A stretch of 64,000 nucleotides of DNA from Balanoglossus misakiensis (GCA_040954595.2 CM082581.2:12462001-12526000); one strand, 5' to 3'. Counted from the first letter of the stretch, positions 24,585 to 49,400 are shown. A program made the numbers and translations. The notes: generated by a model not told the origin, from the sequence alone.

Positions 24585-25274
24585 ATGCATAAGTCATTCA
24601 CACATTCGCTCTTGTTTCTGTAGAGCTCTACATCACTTATCACTTTTTCTGAACACAAACCAGTGATCACGTGGGTGACTCTTAATTATCTAGCGAACCT
24701 TAGTTGAAGCGAAAATGTGTTATATTTTAACTGTGCTCCCTCGTTTTCCCTCAGGCGGTGAATCGATTATAATTATGCAGATACTTACCTTGTGCCTGTG
24801 GTAAACTCGTCTAAGATGAATCCGCCAAAAGAAGAACCTTGAAGCGTTCGCTGTGTCTGGGAGCGCCAGGAACTAATCCACACAATAAGTTTGAAATAAT
24901 CATTACTGTAAAAGACCATTGGCCACATCAGACGATAAGCTACGATCCAAATGGCAACTGAAGGTCCGGGAGGCGTGGGGGAGGCGTGATATAACAAAAC
25001 TCGCTATGTCCAATAAGAGCAACTTAGAATGTTCACAGGTGTGCAAACAAGCAAACACGTGGACCGACATGCATCATGGGGAGAAAGAAAGTTAAAAACA
25101 AAGTTATCCTGTGGCCCTTTACATATACAGAATCAGCCTCAATCGGGTGAACACTGATTTATATGACATGTATGAGACCAAAGCGAAAGCGAAACTGAAA
25201 AGCCCCTGAAATAAGATACACACAAGTTGGTGTCACTGCAGAGCGGTATTCATGAGTGTTAGTTAGCATAGCAT
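24585..25274. other. Spacer between tRNA-His copies 2 and 3
   Basis: Unique sequence. I see no exon or repeat. Confidence 0.5.
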
Positions 25275-25290
25275 GTCGGCTGTTTAGCTC

Positions 25291-25362
25291 GCCGTGATCG
25301 TCTAGTGGTTAGGACATTGCGTTGTGGCCGCAATAACCCAGGTTCGAATCCTGGTCTCGGCA
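25291..25362 (+). tRNA. tRNA-His (GTG), copy 3
   Basis: The 72-base body is identical to the other two. The conserved unit spans 25,275-25,410 and ends in a T run of 12 after AAGCTGACA. The leader reads GTCGGCTGTTTAGCTC, against GTCAGCTGTTTAGCTC in copies 1 and 2. Confidence 0.93.
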
Positions 25363-25522
25363 TCACCCTCTCGGTGTAATGAGACGGCAAAGCTGACATT
25401 TTTTTTTTTTAAACCTCCCAATCATCAGCCAGAAAGGCAGGATACTTAATACTACATAATCCGTTTTTTCTTAAGTTTTTTTTCTGGATGGCAAGAATTT
25501 CCAATTGTACAAAGCGATGTTT

Positions 25523-25584
25523 AACCCAAGTTTGAAACCTAGTCTCGGCATTACCCTCTCAAGAAATTAGACCGCAAAGCTGAG
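25523..25584 (+). pseudogene. Decayed 3' half of a tRNA-His unit
   Basis: AACCCAAGTTTGAAACCTAGTCTCGGCA matches the T arm and acceptor 3' side of the neighbouring tRNA-His with B-box substitutions. It continues into the unit's own trailer (TTACCCTCTC...GACCGCAAAGCTGAG). The 5' half is unrecognisable. Because trailer and tRNA decayed together, the whole unit was the thing copied. Confidence 0.75.
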
Positions 25585-26660
25585 ATTCAATACATACAGA
25601 AAATACAAACATAAGTGAAAACTTTCACTGTGAGTTATCACATACATTTTTTGAAGACACAAAATAGCAAAACATATATATTGTCCTATTTTATTCCCTT
25701 ATATATATATACCATCATACAATGAACCTTTGTCTAGGTTCATAATCATTTTGAAATTCCCACTTCCTAAGTTTTTACATCATTAAGTTGTTGTTGTTTT
25801 TAAATTCTGAATATATCAGAATTAACCTTAATAACATGGAAAATCTCAGCTAATTAATTGCTGGCTATACAGAGAACTGAGATGAATGGACAGCAATATG
25901 TGTCCAATCTCCATTTCATGTCTTTTAATGAAGAATAATTAACATGTCACCTTAAAGATCCAATGTTAAATCATACAATAATCCACAGTAGTCCAAGTAA
26001 AATCTAACATAGGACATTCAGTTTTAAATAATATAATCTTTCTTCTGCATTCCTTTCACTTGCCATATATCTACATATAATATGCATTTATTTACATATT
26101 TGTGATACCCTGGAAAAACATTCTGGAAATGATACTTTGTAATTTGTTTGGAATGAATGTAGGAAGTTTCGTCTATACAGGGCATTAATTAGCATTGCTT
26201 GGTTTATCATTTTTTTGTAAGTTTTAATAAGTGATAAATGAATAAATACTTGCACCCAGAGTGGACTAAACCAGTACTAAACTTACCTTGGAGTAGACAC
26301 TGTTTTATATTAAATAACTGGAAATAAATATAATAAATAGTTTCAAACTAAAATATCTCTCACATTGTACAATTGCCCAAGTTATCTTCCTTTATGTACT
26401 TCAATAAGAAAAAAATGTGATTGGCATAAATGTTCCAGAATGATCAAATCAATACTGGTTTGACATGCTACAAAGTGCAGCCAATGTCCAATCTGGTTAC
26501 TGTACCCTTGGCACACCTGCTCAACAGCCAATTAGTAATTTTACCAATCAGCCAATTACAAATTGGGTTTTGAATCATGTCTTAGTTGCACATTACCACA
26601 GGGCCTATCTCTATTGCAACATATCCCAGAAGTGTAAATATTTCAGGAAATCTGTCTAGA
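25585..26660. other. AT-rich intergenic or alternative 3' UTR of CCDC149
   Basis: Sequence downstream of the CCDC149 stop on the minus strand. It has further minus-strand AATAAA matches (for example near 26,083), so longer 3' UTR forms are possible. I see no other gene. Confidence 0.4.
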
Positions 26661-26666
26661 TTTATT
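26661..26666 (-). terminator. Poly(A) signal candidate for CCDC149
   Basis: AATAAA on the minus strand, 53 bases past the stop codon at 26,719. Further matches downstream mean that this may not be the only site. Confidence 0.4.
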
Positions 26667-26718
26667 CAAGACTTCATGAGAGGAGGTACTCTTTTGGGGG
26701 TTTTAAGAGAAGGGTGAG

Positions 26719-33164
<6,446 letters not shown>

Positions 33165-33223
33165 TTTGGAACCGTTTACAATATTTCTCTCCTCTACCAG
33201 TTTCTAGCGTCTACATCTCCACC

Positions 33224-33233
33224 AAGATGGCGG
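33224..33233 (+). promoter_or_regulatory. YY1-type site at the CCDC149 promoter
   Basis: AAGATGGCGG, a full match to the YY1 core, lies 60 bases upstream of the CCDC149 start codon. YY1 sites close to the transcription start are typical of broadly expressed TATA-less genes, which fits the absence of a TATA box here. Confidence 0.5.
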
Positions 33234-33239
33234 ATAGTA

Positions 33240-38098
<4,859 letters not shown>

Positions 38099-41000
38099 AT
38101 GAATCCGAATACAACCAGCTTAATTTTCGGATTGCTTCTGCTCGCCCTTTCCTCCTCGACCCTCGGGGTCCCCGTCAAAACGAGAACCGGCAAGCAGCGC
38201 AGGAACTCCGGCGGCAGATTTGGGGAGCTACGTGGTGTCAGGGAGGAAGCGGGAGTCCCTAGAAGAGATGCTTTGGAAACCAAGCTACTGGATGTGTTCG
38301 GACTCAAAGAAGTGCCCAAGCATGGCCGAAAGGAGTTTGAAACGCCCCCGTTCATGTTGGAACTCTACCAAAACCTAGCAGCGAAAAGGAAAAGTCAACA
38401 CCAAAGAAAAACAGCGATGAAAGCTAATACTGTGAGAAGTTTCGCAGACACAGGTGAGGCGAAACCCTGGTCGTATTATTTTTTTCAAAATCGGTAAAAA
38501 TGGCGATTTGACGTTGTCAATTCGATAAAGGGTGGTGTAGTGTAACGAGGGTGGTTTTCGTTTCGGTGAAATGAATGTGCATATCATTGCTGTTAATGCA
38601 TACTTTATCGGCGATGAAGGATTCTCGACCGTCACTGTTTATTTTGCCCATTGATAGGCCCTAGAGATGTTTACAGAAACACTGGCATTTCGTCGTGCGG
38701 TAAAGGTTGATCGATCATCGTATGAGATGGGGCACCCCTTTCTTTTGAGTTACACACACGTCGGTCTCTGTCTAACCTTTGAGCGAGCGACGGGTGAAAA
38801 AAAAGAAACATGACCACTGATTCGGTTTTATGGGCCCACTTTCAGCCTTCGTATCGTGGTCGTTAACATTTTTCCCTGGATAAATTTATATCCCCTTCCG
38901 CTGTGATGGACGTGGAACGTCACTGTATAGGCAAGCCCGTGGATTCAGGCCAATAGACATGAAAGGGGGACGTTTACAAGCCGGTGATAATTGGTGAAGT
39001 TGCTTTAGTTTCTCCTCGCTCACGCACTAATCAGTGACAAAAGTTTGAAGTTAAGTAGGGTCGAGTAGACTCCCTGTCGTGTTACACGGTATCCCTTCAA
39101 GTGACTCCACGATCCACGAGACAGTCAGTTCTCTCGCGTAGCAGTAGAGCGTATATCTCGGCGGACTGTATATTTACTCTCAACACATTTTTACGAGTGT
39201 GTCTCCCCGTATGATTCGCCCATTGTCTCGCGACCGCCATGATTCAACCACTGCCGACTTAAATTATACATATTCATCGACTCTCTTCGCCAAGGCCTGG
39301 CATATAAATTTTCCCCCAGTTCCGCTAGACCATCTCCGCAACGCATGATCAAATCCGTGCAGGCAGACAGGTGCAGAGCCGTCAGTCGCCAATTTCTTCA
39401 ACCAACAAATACTAAGGATAATAGACTACGAAAATGGCCCATTAACTCCATATACCTATCTACATAGGTGTGAACGGTAGGCGCTGTCGTGTAAAGTATG
39501 GCAGTCGCGTCGCGTAAGGGACTGACTGACTGACTGACTCTTACAACGCCTACTACTGTACTAGAGAGTACAAACCTTTATATCAGTCTAAACCGAGCAT
39601 TAAATCATCGCGAATGTGTGCGACTTTCAAAAAAAATGATTAATGTCTTGTCACCAAAACGAAATCACTTTATCATATGTATGTTTGTAGAGTGAAACTC
39701 GGGGAAGCAGATACCAACTATTGTCGGTATGTGCCTCCGTCCCAACAACGACACGGGTCTATTTCTCCCCGGGAGTGAAATCCCCTTCACTTGCCTGGGT
39801 GGGCTCAAACATTTCACGCATGAAAACGCAGAGACACTGAGTTATTTGGAAAATGCCGCTTTTGAAACTTTTCAGATCGCATGTCTCGATGTTCTCCATT
39901 AATTATGAGTCCCAGCTACCAGGCAAAGAAAACTGCCAACGGTGGAATTAGCTGTCTGCTTCGAAGATGGATTGTGGCAGCCGAAGGGAACACAGGATGG
40001 AAAATAAAAATACTAACGATACGGGATATGTCCTAAGGGGTGGCTGCATAAACATGATACCTCCAACACGCGTGTTTTTCCATAAAAATTCTTTTACACT
40101 GGAATCTGAAGTCGGGTTCATTCCAATGAAATCTCTGATTACGGTCGCTCTTGTCGACTGTCAATTTCTGGCCAGAAGCCTCCGAAACGATGAGTTTTCT
40201 TTTCTCTTCCACCCCTTTAGAAGTTGATGTTCACCCCTCCCGAAAAGTAGACCGAGAAATGACAAGAAATCCCCCATTTTTTCTCCTTTCCGTGGCGTGT
40301 GGAAATGATAGCGATATTAGGTTGTCATGGCGCGAATCGGATATGTGACGTCGCACCAGTCTCGTTTTATGGCTGAATTCAGAAGCTAAATATTATGCTT
40401 GAGTCAGACTGTAAAACCTACAGGAAGGTAACGCGATAGCTAGACCACGGTTAGGGTGATTGCTTGCGCTATCTCTGTTTGTCTTTTCACTTAGGTATCG
40501 CTGCAGTAGCCAAGCTAATTATTTGACTTATTTCGCCAATGTGGCCCCACTCGGTAATGTCCGGAACGGCAATTGAGACGCTATACTCTGATGAAAAAAA
40601 TCCCCACATCATAATTCCACAACGCACAGACCGACGCATATTGCTAACATTATGCCCCCTGCTTCCGACAACAAATGCGTAAATGATGAGGGCATATACC
40701 GTTAACGCATCTATTAGTGTTATTAAAGTTTATTACATTCGAGAAAAAAAGTCTGCTTGGCGTCATCGAGTTTGCCCTTTCGTCCACATCCTTCTGGGTC
40801 CCCCTTATCGCATTCTAGTATGTAAAAATATACCTGCTTCCAGACAGGACCGAATTATTGTGACATTATGATAGCCCACCATTAAATTGTATCATACAAT
40901 AATTATTAGAGCTATTTTATACTTTAACATTTATGGACGACTGTCAAATTTTTCCGTTAGCACATTTTTATTGACAATATATTTAATTTTTTATCGTTAC

Positions 41001-44000
41001 CAACGCTGGTTTCATCTCCCATTTCGGAGCGGGGACAAAAATATTCCTAAATCTACATTTGTTTTTGCTGATGTACCTCCAATGAGTCACGACTTAGAAT
41101 GTAGTATTATTAATCATCTCAGCAGCATTCCCGGGGGAATAAGCAGCGAGAAACCCAAGTCTCTGGCATGCCGGAGAGTTCGCGTCGAAAATGGTGGGAT
41201 TAAAGAAAAAACTGGGATTGGGAGCCGGGACACGTCTTGACAGGAGGGGGGGGGCAGAGCGACCGTTTAAACAAAAACAAGGAGAGTAAACTCGCGTAAA
41301 CACTTGTAAACATTGACATACCCCCTGAGCTGTCACCCCTTCACAGTTATAAGCAAAGTCGAATTAGTGAGAATTAGTGTTCATTTGTGATGTTTGTGTT
41401 TGTGTTTGGTTTGTTTGTATACACTGGACTCGAGTTGATATTTGTCATGCGTCTCTCTGAATATTCCTATCTTGTGATTCCAGCTGTGTTTGTTGGCTGG
41501 TTACTTGACCGTGTTTGACTTCGCTAATCTGTTCTTAGTAGGGTCGAGGTTTCTCCCCGATTGAAAATATATTACCCCCGACAAATGAGTTTCCCAAGCG
41601 CTTGGCATAGCGAGGATTGAACTCTTCAGTGAATGCGTGTCGCCGGCTGAAATAGTTCACCATAGTACAGTTTGCCTAACAATATCACTCGACAAGCTGG
41701 TGGACAAAGGAATCTGTGTCATCAAGGTGAAATGTACGCAAGTGACGAAATGAACACGACCACGAAACGAGGCTTGAAATATACATCGCACACGCCCATT
41801 CTGCAAACCAAACATTATGACTTAAGTCGGCGAGCACTTCTCGGGTTCCACGAAACATAGCCGAAAAGTCAGAAACTTCTGTTTACCCACGGTTTATATT
41901 CAGAGTTGTCGCTGGCACGGAAATCAGTCAGCGGCACGTTTTATAATTCTTCGCTAAACCAATAATGGCACTATATCAATGACCCTTACAGAATCAACTA
42001 CCGCTGTAAAACGAGCCTAAGCGCCTAACACACAGAAGAGAATTGACAAATTTATCACCATGCCAACATCGCGATCATGTTTTAGGTACCTGAACTTTAC
42101 TCCATCACGAGGATACAGCGATTTGTTTCTTCGCGAAAAGGGTCACTACCCGTTGGTTTGGTGAACTTTTTTGTTGGCAAAACTTTTAGTCAGATTGTCT
42201 TCTCTCAGTCTTTGGTCGTATTTTTCTGAACACTTGGATCATGGATATTAACTTTAATATAGGTCAATGTGACCCTCCCCCTCCCCCTTTCACCATCTCT
42301 ATCTCCCTCTATAACCACATTTCTCTGATATGGAAACAACCTAATAATCCTTTTAAACTCCAGTCCGCAATTCTATGAATGAGGGTCGCCCCCGACGCAT
42401 GCGCTATTGCAAATAAACATATTAAAATGGAGACAATCGTAGTAATAACATGTATTCATTGACGGGTATGGTATTTCTTTAAGATGCAGACTTTGGGTAC
42501 AAATTGCCAATATTCTGGCAATTATCTCTGGATCCACCCTTTCTATTTCCTGTCAAAGGTTTAGAAAACATGGGCTTAATCTATATTAAAATGACAAGGA
42601 AATATGTATTCAAATGACGAGGGAATAGAGCAGCGACGTGAAAATTGAAATAGCTTTAGATTGAAATTTACACAAGGGGTGGTGAAATGTCAAAGGTCAT
42701 TGAAAAGTAACATCTATGGATGTTTCTCTTTGTAGATTTCAAGTCATCGCGCACCGACAAGCTAAATACGCATGTTATCCGCCAAAGTACCTTATGTAAC
42801 ATTTTTACAACATTTTGCATAAACCCCGAAGGTATTCAGTGATTTTTACAGCTCGATAAACTCGCAAAGGTGGTCTTCTTCCCTCAGGGAGAAAAGTACA
42901 CTTGACATATCTACTGTTAAAGTTTTTTTTTCTTCTTGTAACCAACCCCGTCTCGTAAATGAATACATTTCTTCTTTAGTGGCATATACGTATGGCGCTA
43001 GTTGCCAAGCTAGTTTTACAATCCTGAATAACGTGTTAATTTCTTTTTTCAAAACTCTCATATTTCAAGTTATCTCCGGCTCAATTAAAGAGGGCAATAT
43101 GCCCTAACAGATTCTGACTACGATGTGTAACCATGCAGTCACTCGTATAATGCATCTGTCGCCTGAATATTTTATAAAAGTAAATATTTGTTTTGGACGT
43201 TCATGCGTTCCGTGACACCCACTAAGATAACCTAAAAATAGGCTACCGTTAGTCTTGCGTTGCTTTTTTTCCTTGAATAGATTAAAAACCTTTGAGAACC
43301 ACTTCTCCAAGACAGATCGTCGTCTGACACACACTTTTCTTTATCATAGCTCGATCTCGCATTTCCAGACATTTCGAGAATACAAAATAGCGGTGACTTC
43401 GGTGATTTACCTGCCAATAGTCTAAATTATAATGATGATTTGGCTTTCTGTTTCCTTCGCGGAAGATGACTGTAGTTACTCTGTAGTGGGCAACAGTGTA
43501 CGATGATGTATTGAGCTCCGGAGTGTGATTAAAGGTGAACATTAGACTTCGTGTACCTCAATATCGGACAATTTTCAGTCGTCCGATCCTCAGCCGGGTA
43601 TTAGATCACTTACCAGCGACCCTCAAAACAATCACAACAGCTCAACAACAACTGAAACACATCATTGCCATCTCGTGCCACCCTCCTCCACACATGTTGA
43701 CGTATAACCACTCAAAACCAGTGCCTTCGTCACATCTGTGAAACTTGTATTTATGTAACGGATCTAGTAAGAGGAGTTCACGATTTCAAGTATTTTGCAA
43801 CCTCTCTATAAGCATGATAAGTATGTCCTGAATACAATGGCCGATTACAAGATAGGCTTTGCAAGAAAAAGAGTAATGTAATTATTTATACAGCGCTATA
43901 AATCTGTCAAAAACTGACCAGAGGTTCTGTACCGGATTACAGAAATAGAAAACACGACGTGTCAAAGGCGCAAACAACAATGACAACAACAGACTAACCG

Positions 44001-45800
44001 GCCAACTTTCATGTGAATGACTGACATGTTCCACTTTTAACAGTGTAATTATATGTATATACATGTACTTTCAGGTAAAAGATTATAAACCTATATTTTT
44101 GTTTCTTTCTAACCGCCATGTTTTTTTTCCTTTTCGTATTTCGTAGGGAGGGGCAAAAAGAGCAATTTTGAATTTGTTTTAAAAGGTCTACTTGAGAGAG
44201 AAACCATTCTGTCTGCCGAAGTGCATCTTTATAAAAAGAAAGACCAGTCCAGTGATCAGGAAACCGCTACTTTGAACTTTTACAGAGTGACTGAGACGGA
44301 CTCAGTTCGAGAGTCAACTTTGCTAGAGACGCGCACGATAAGGCGAACTCAAAAAGGATGGCTTGTCTTTGACGTCACTCGGAGTTTGTTACCCAAGCCC
44401 CGGATTGAAAGTCCCCGAATAAATCGTGTGGAAAGAGGGGTTTATCGAGACGGTGGCATCGTCGCCGCCGCATTGGAGAACAACGTTGTCGAATTTGAGA
44501 TCGAAGTGGAAGGCAGTCAACGGGACAGCGTGTTAAAAACGTTCAAAAGTTCAAAGAAACACCGAGAAAGAGAACCCATATTGGTCGTGTACCTGAACGA
44601 CACTGCCATTCGCCAGAGTGACATTATAACGCCCGTGTACATGGGACTACACGATAGCAACCAAGATGGCGGCGGGCAGGAGTTGGAGGCTGCGCACGAG
44701 ACCAGAAGGAGGGAGAAAAGGGCGTCCTCCAATGCAAGACGCGGTGGTGGAGGCAAAAGTAAAACCAACAGGTGTCAACTGTATGAGTTTTACGTGGACT
44801 TCCAAAAAGTCGGCTGGAGCGATTGGATTATAGCTCCCAACGGTAAGTTTCTGAGCTGAACTACGTAACGTAACTAATCAAAAGGAACTAGAATAACCGC
44901 ACTATTATCAAGAGCGAACGACTTTACTCATTTTAGTTAAAAGGTACAAGTATGCACAAGCTGTGCAAGTTCCCGAATGCTCTAAAGAAGCCAGAAAAAG
45001 TACAGTAACACTTCACAGGACGAGAATGAAACCCAGACTCTCACTTTTAGAGCCGACATATTTCTATCTTTCATAGCAGTCTTGATAGGCAAACAGGAAG
45101 CACATAACTGTTTTTTTATGAAGACATCAATGACGAGGTTTAAGTAGTGGACACACAGGGCAATTTATGGTCGATGATTCAGCTGTTTCCGTCATGGCAA
45201 CTGTCCTGTTTAATATTTCACGTTTTGCTATTTGGGGGTGTCTTTGGAGCGAAAAATTCCACCCTTGTTGGTTTCTGTCGAGTTTCACTCTTGTCGGTTA
45301 ATCCCGTGTCGCTATCGGTTAATTGATGGGTCAGTGCAAAACATACAAAAGCCCGTTTCTGTCAGTTTCTACGCCAGAGTAACTCCAGGACACGTAGTGC
45401 GATATGGGTTGAAACGGTCAAATTCCAAACGTACCTGCACGTCTATGCGTGCTACTATAGCAGCGTTGCCTGTCTTGCAAGGCATAGTGTGTTTTCAATG
45501 TTCCAAATACACCGTGTTAAACACCTCTGTTGTCACCCTATCATTGCAGGATACTTCGCCAACTTCTGCGACGGCCACTGCCCGTTTCCCTTGGACCCTC
45601 ACTTCAACGCCACCAACCACGCCACCGTTCAGGCCATCCTACACACAAGGGAGTTCAGCTTAAAGGGACAGCGTATACCCAAACCCTGCTGCGTTCCCAG
45701 CGATTTTGAAAGTATACACGTGTTGTACCTGGACGACTTCAATAACGTTGTGCTCAAGGAGTTCGATGACATGGAGGCCAAAAGCTGCGGCTGCCACTGA
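38099..45800 (+). CDS. admp: BMP-class TGF-beta ligand, ADMP-like (3 exons)
   Basis: Exons 38099-38453, 44147-44842 and 45550-45800 give 433 residues with phase-1 introns. A signal peptide (FGLLLLALSSSTLG) opens the protein. The prodomain includes PPFMLELYQNLA and an NDT glycosylation sequon. The furin site RREKR ends near residue 310, leaving a mature part of about 123 residues. The ligand domain has seven cysteines: C328, CDGHC (357, 361), PCC (397, 398) and CGC (430, 432), with YVDFQKVGWSDWIIAP and NATNHATVQ between. C397 is the cysteine preceding the knot residue that forms the interchain bond in BMPs. ADMP signals through BMP receptors in the dorsal-ventral system of chordates and hemichordates. 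The domain is certain. The subfamily is inferred from the prodomain and the GYFANFCDGHCPFPL stretch; BMP2/4 or BMP5-8 are less likely. Intron 1 is 5.7 kb. Confidence 0.9.
38454..44146 (+). other. First intron of the ADMP-like gene
   Basis: 5.7 kb without a recognisable exon or mobile element. A short CTGA repeat lies at about 39,520 and a G run at about 41,247. Introns of this size in ligand genes often hold enhancers, but nothing visible proves that here. Confidence 0.5.
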
Positions 45801-46047
45801 GACAAACCAAAAACACTTCGACATCCAAATACATTCTCCATTCCAGTTTGAAACCACACGCCTCTCTAGATTTGTTTCAATTTACGCACTTTTTTGAAAG
45901 AAATAAGACTTTTTTGTTTTATATTTAAAATTATTTTAATTTTTATAACCCACCCGATTTATTTTATAGCAGACGATGGCAGAAATAGAACGAAAGGTTC
46001 AGCAGAACAATTACGATGCTGAAATCCGATTCCTGCGAAATTTAACC

Positions 46048-46069
46048 TGTCTGTATCTGTCTGTGTATC

Positions 46070-46119
<50 letters not shown>

Positions 46120-46120
46120 G
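46048..46120. repeat. (TCTG)n microsatellite in the ADMP-like 3' UTR
   Basis: A tetranucleotide run beginning with imperfect CTGTCTGTATCTG units. It lies between the stop codon and the poly(A) signal of the ADMP-like gene, so it is probably transcribed. Confidence 0.9.
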
Positions 46121-46429
46121 AGTGTGTTGTGAACCCACCTTCATTATTACAGAGTTTAAATATTCAATATTTGTTCATATTATTGTATCATGTTGTGTGA
46201 AATTGACAAATGGGAGAAATTAACTTTGTACGCCATAGGATATTTCTTGATACAATTTCAGACTGGACGTATTTATGTTGCCAAACTCGAGACTTCGCCA
46301 TATCACTATTCAAATATTGATACGAGATAGGATGAAAAAGGTACTAAATGTTTGTGTTTACTTTCAACTTAACTACCTGTTTGCGTTGTACAGATTACAG
46401 CTATTTTATTATTATTATTTTAAAGATGA

Positions 46430-46435
46430 AATAAA
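46430..46435 (+). terminator. Poly(A) signal candidate for the ADMP-like gene
   Basis: AATAAA 630 bases after the stop codon, following an AT-rich 3' UTR-like stretch. It is the first clear canonical signal on the plus strand downstream of the gene. Confidence 0.55.
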
Positions 46436-46439
46436 GTTG

Positions 46440-49400
46440 CTGTATTTAGGAACATTAGATTTAAAAGTATTGAACGCCCGAATCATGTAATCACCGTTAT
46501 GTAACTTCGTCGACTCTTGAATTCAAGCGCCGTCTCTTGGACGAATCCGATTCATCATGTATCTGTCGCTTCAAAATCTTCATTCGGCCCAGCCCCCTCC
46601 CATCTCCCTCTCTCCGAGGCTCTCGACAGAACATGAACATTTTCTCTTTGTAGAACTGAAATTACACAATTTTTTTTGTCCTAAATGGAGTCTACAGTCG
46701 TTTTATTCGACAAGGATATTAAAATCGAAATCTGAGTCGGTGATTTCGCGGCGGATTACCATGAAACGTTTGAAGCAATTTACGGGAAAAGGCGATGGCA
46801 AAAAAGGAGCTGTGTATGCCTATGCCTGCTCCAATAGATAATAGGATGCACCCAATTTGATCTGGCGGAGACACCAATCCCACACAGACAATCCGGGCGC
46901 CAGGTTGTCGGTGTACTTCCGAGCAGAATAAAACACTCATCTAAATTCTTTTCAAGCGATTTCAAATGGCCACAAATGTATTAAGCGTCTAAGCAGATCA
47001 TTACTACTCGTTGGCATTGTTCGGTTTATCGAAGAGTGTTTTCAATGGAGATTTTTGCGCCAATGCCGGTATCGTGGGCCACAATGTAAGGGCTTAACTT
47101 GACTTAACTTCGTAGGTAAACACTTTCTCTCCCCCCCCCCCTCCCCAAAAGAGAAGAAAAGTGGCCAACATAAAAGACATGGATCGTGTTGTACATGCCT
47201 GATGTTGTTCCGAATCCCCTTGTCGAATGGGATCGAATTCAACAAAACTTGTCGGCGTTAGAAGTTCTCTTTGTCGCTGAAAGATGGGGCGGGAGAATCT
47301 TGCTCTAAAGGCGAGACGCGGCTGCGAGGGAGGAGTCCACAAGGTCCGTGTGAATAATTATGAAAAAGAAAATGACCGATGAATAATTACACCATCAGCG
47401 CAACCCAGCCCGCATGTCCGTTCCCGGCGAAGATTTCGTAACTGGACTTGAATATCGGCAGTGGAAGCAACTATAACGCAATTTGTGTTTTCTTAACTCA
47501 TTACCGTCGCCGACGTGTCCTTCAAAGAATCGGATTATTACTGTTCAAGATACCATGGCAATTTAATCAAAGTCTCTGGCAGTAGACTCCTTTCGTCTTG
47601 CTCGGAAATTAACTTGAGATGGCCGCGCCGCCATGGTAGATAATTGATGTGATATTTATCACATATTAAATCGACTCCTGCGCACTTAAAATTTGATCGA
47701 TATGGCTAGCTCAAGAAATGATAGAGACAGTCAGGCTGCGGATTTTTTTTTCTGAATGGAAGGTGATGAATGTCACGGGGAAGGAAAGTTTTAACAAGGT
47801 ATTAACGAACTCTAATATGATGATTCAGTTTAGCCTCCGTTCGTTCGAATAAACCGCTTTCCACATATTGCATAAAAATACTAGCCAGGATTAACCACTT
47901 GTAATTTTGCAAGAAGAGTCGGTCCTATCTTCTTGTAGTTTTTCGTTTTCCACGTGATCTTCAGAACTGTCCGTTCTTAATCGTGAACGGTTGGCTGCAT
48001 GGAATTACACTGTCACACTTCAACGACATACCGAACAAGAGTGAATGCAAACAACCCTACACGCTATTATATCCAAAATAGCTAATGATGGAGACATTTT
48101 ATCTGTCTTTCATGTCCACTTGGAAGTGCAGCAGACCACTTCAGAATACGTGATGATTTAAAGAAGAATCAGTTTACCTATTCAGCGTAAAATAACACAC
48201 TCTGACGTAATTACTCAGTAAACACAGACTAAAGCACTTCTTGAAATTTTCAGAATATCGGCCATTGACTGAAATATTGGCGTCGACGTGTAGATGGAAA
48301 TATTGCACTACGCGGAAATGGTGTCTCGCTTAGTGTGTCATAACAAATTTCTGGCTGTACTTCCTTGAATTCCCGAGTATATGCCCCTAAATTGCATGGT
48401 AGCCAAAATTTCCCATCCTCGTTCCAGGTCATTAATTTATACGTTCAATTATGTATGCGACTGGCCTGCTTAGAAATATACTCTCACGCATCCCCTCAGA
48501 GGTTAATGTCTGATACCACTTTCGCCGTCATATTTTTGTTCTTTCAGATGATTTCGTTGTCGCCGGTACGGTCTAGATAGGCGTGAAATTTCGCGCCGTT
48601 TAGCAGCCTTTCAGTCGTTTTGACGAACTGGCGCCAATATTCTAGTCTGCAAACACTTTATTCCCCAGGCCTCGCTCCCTAATAATATAACAACTTTTTT
48701 TAATTTGGATATTGAAAGTTTAATATTCCGCAGTCGAACGAAATAAATTGCATTTCTTGTATAGTGGCGACATTTTGTGGTCGATCGAGCGACACACCGC
48801 AGCGCAAAGTATCGTTTTCCACGAACGAGATCCTATGAAAGAGAAATACATGTACGACTGACTGAGGGATCTCAAAAAAACGCCCGCAATTTGATATGAG
48901 GGCGTTGCTTTTCTGTGGCCCGACTTGACGCAGTCAAGGCACAATCCCCAGGAGAATACGACGGTGTCAATACATGTTAGAATCGGATTATTAATTCTGC
49001 TTGACTTCAGCGGAAAAATCCGGCCCCATTAAATTGAGGAGCTGCCTTCTCAGCAGACGGTTTAACCCAATATCTCAAGTGCGGCAAAGAGTGAGCAGAT
49101 CAGAATCTAGGCGAGAATGCACGATGTAATAGTGCTGTCAGACAAGACCCGCAAGACGTAATGGAATTTTCCGAATCGGTTGACCCAGTACCGCAGGAAT
49201 CTTGGTAAAGTGGTCCTCTGTGGAAACATTAAGAGTACTCAAGATAAACTGATTAAATAAAATTTTCCGCATCAATTCTCGCTTATTTCTCGGTCCTACT
49301 CAGCGACGCGGCATTCTCGCCCTCTTCTCGGCTGGTTTTCTGCTTCAAAGAGCCTCAACAACGCGTGCGCAGCGCCGCCGCCTGACTGCGACGGAGAATA

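Noticed and set aside
23392-24666. Proteins containing PRPGFEPGLLRPQRNV on either strand
   Set aside because: This is the translation of the tRNA-His sequence itself, a well-known false protein.
45959-46200. Frames with RQTD or SVCL repeats
   Set aside because: They arise from the TCTG microsatellite.
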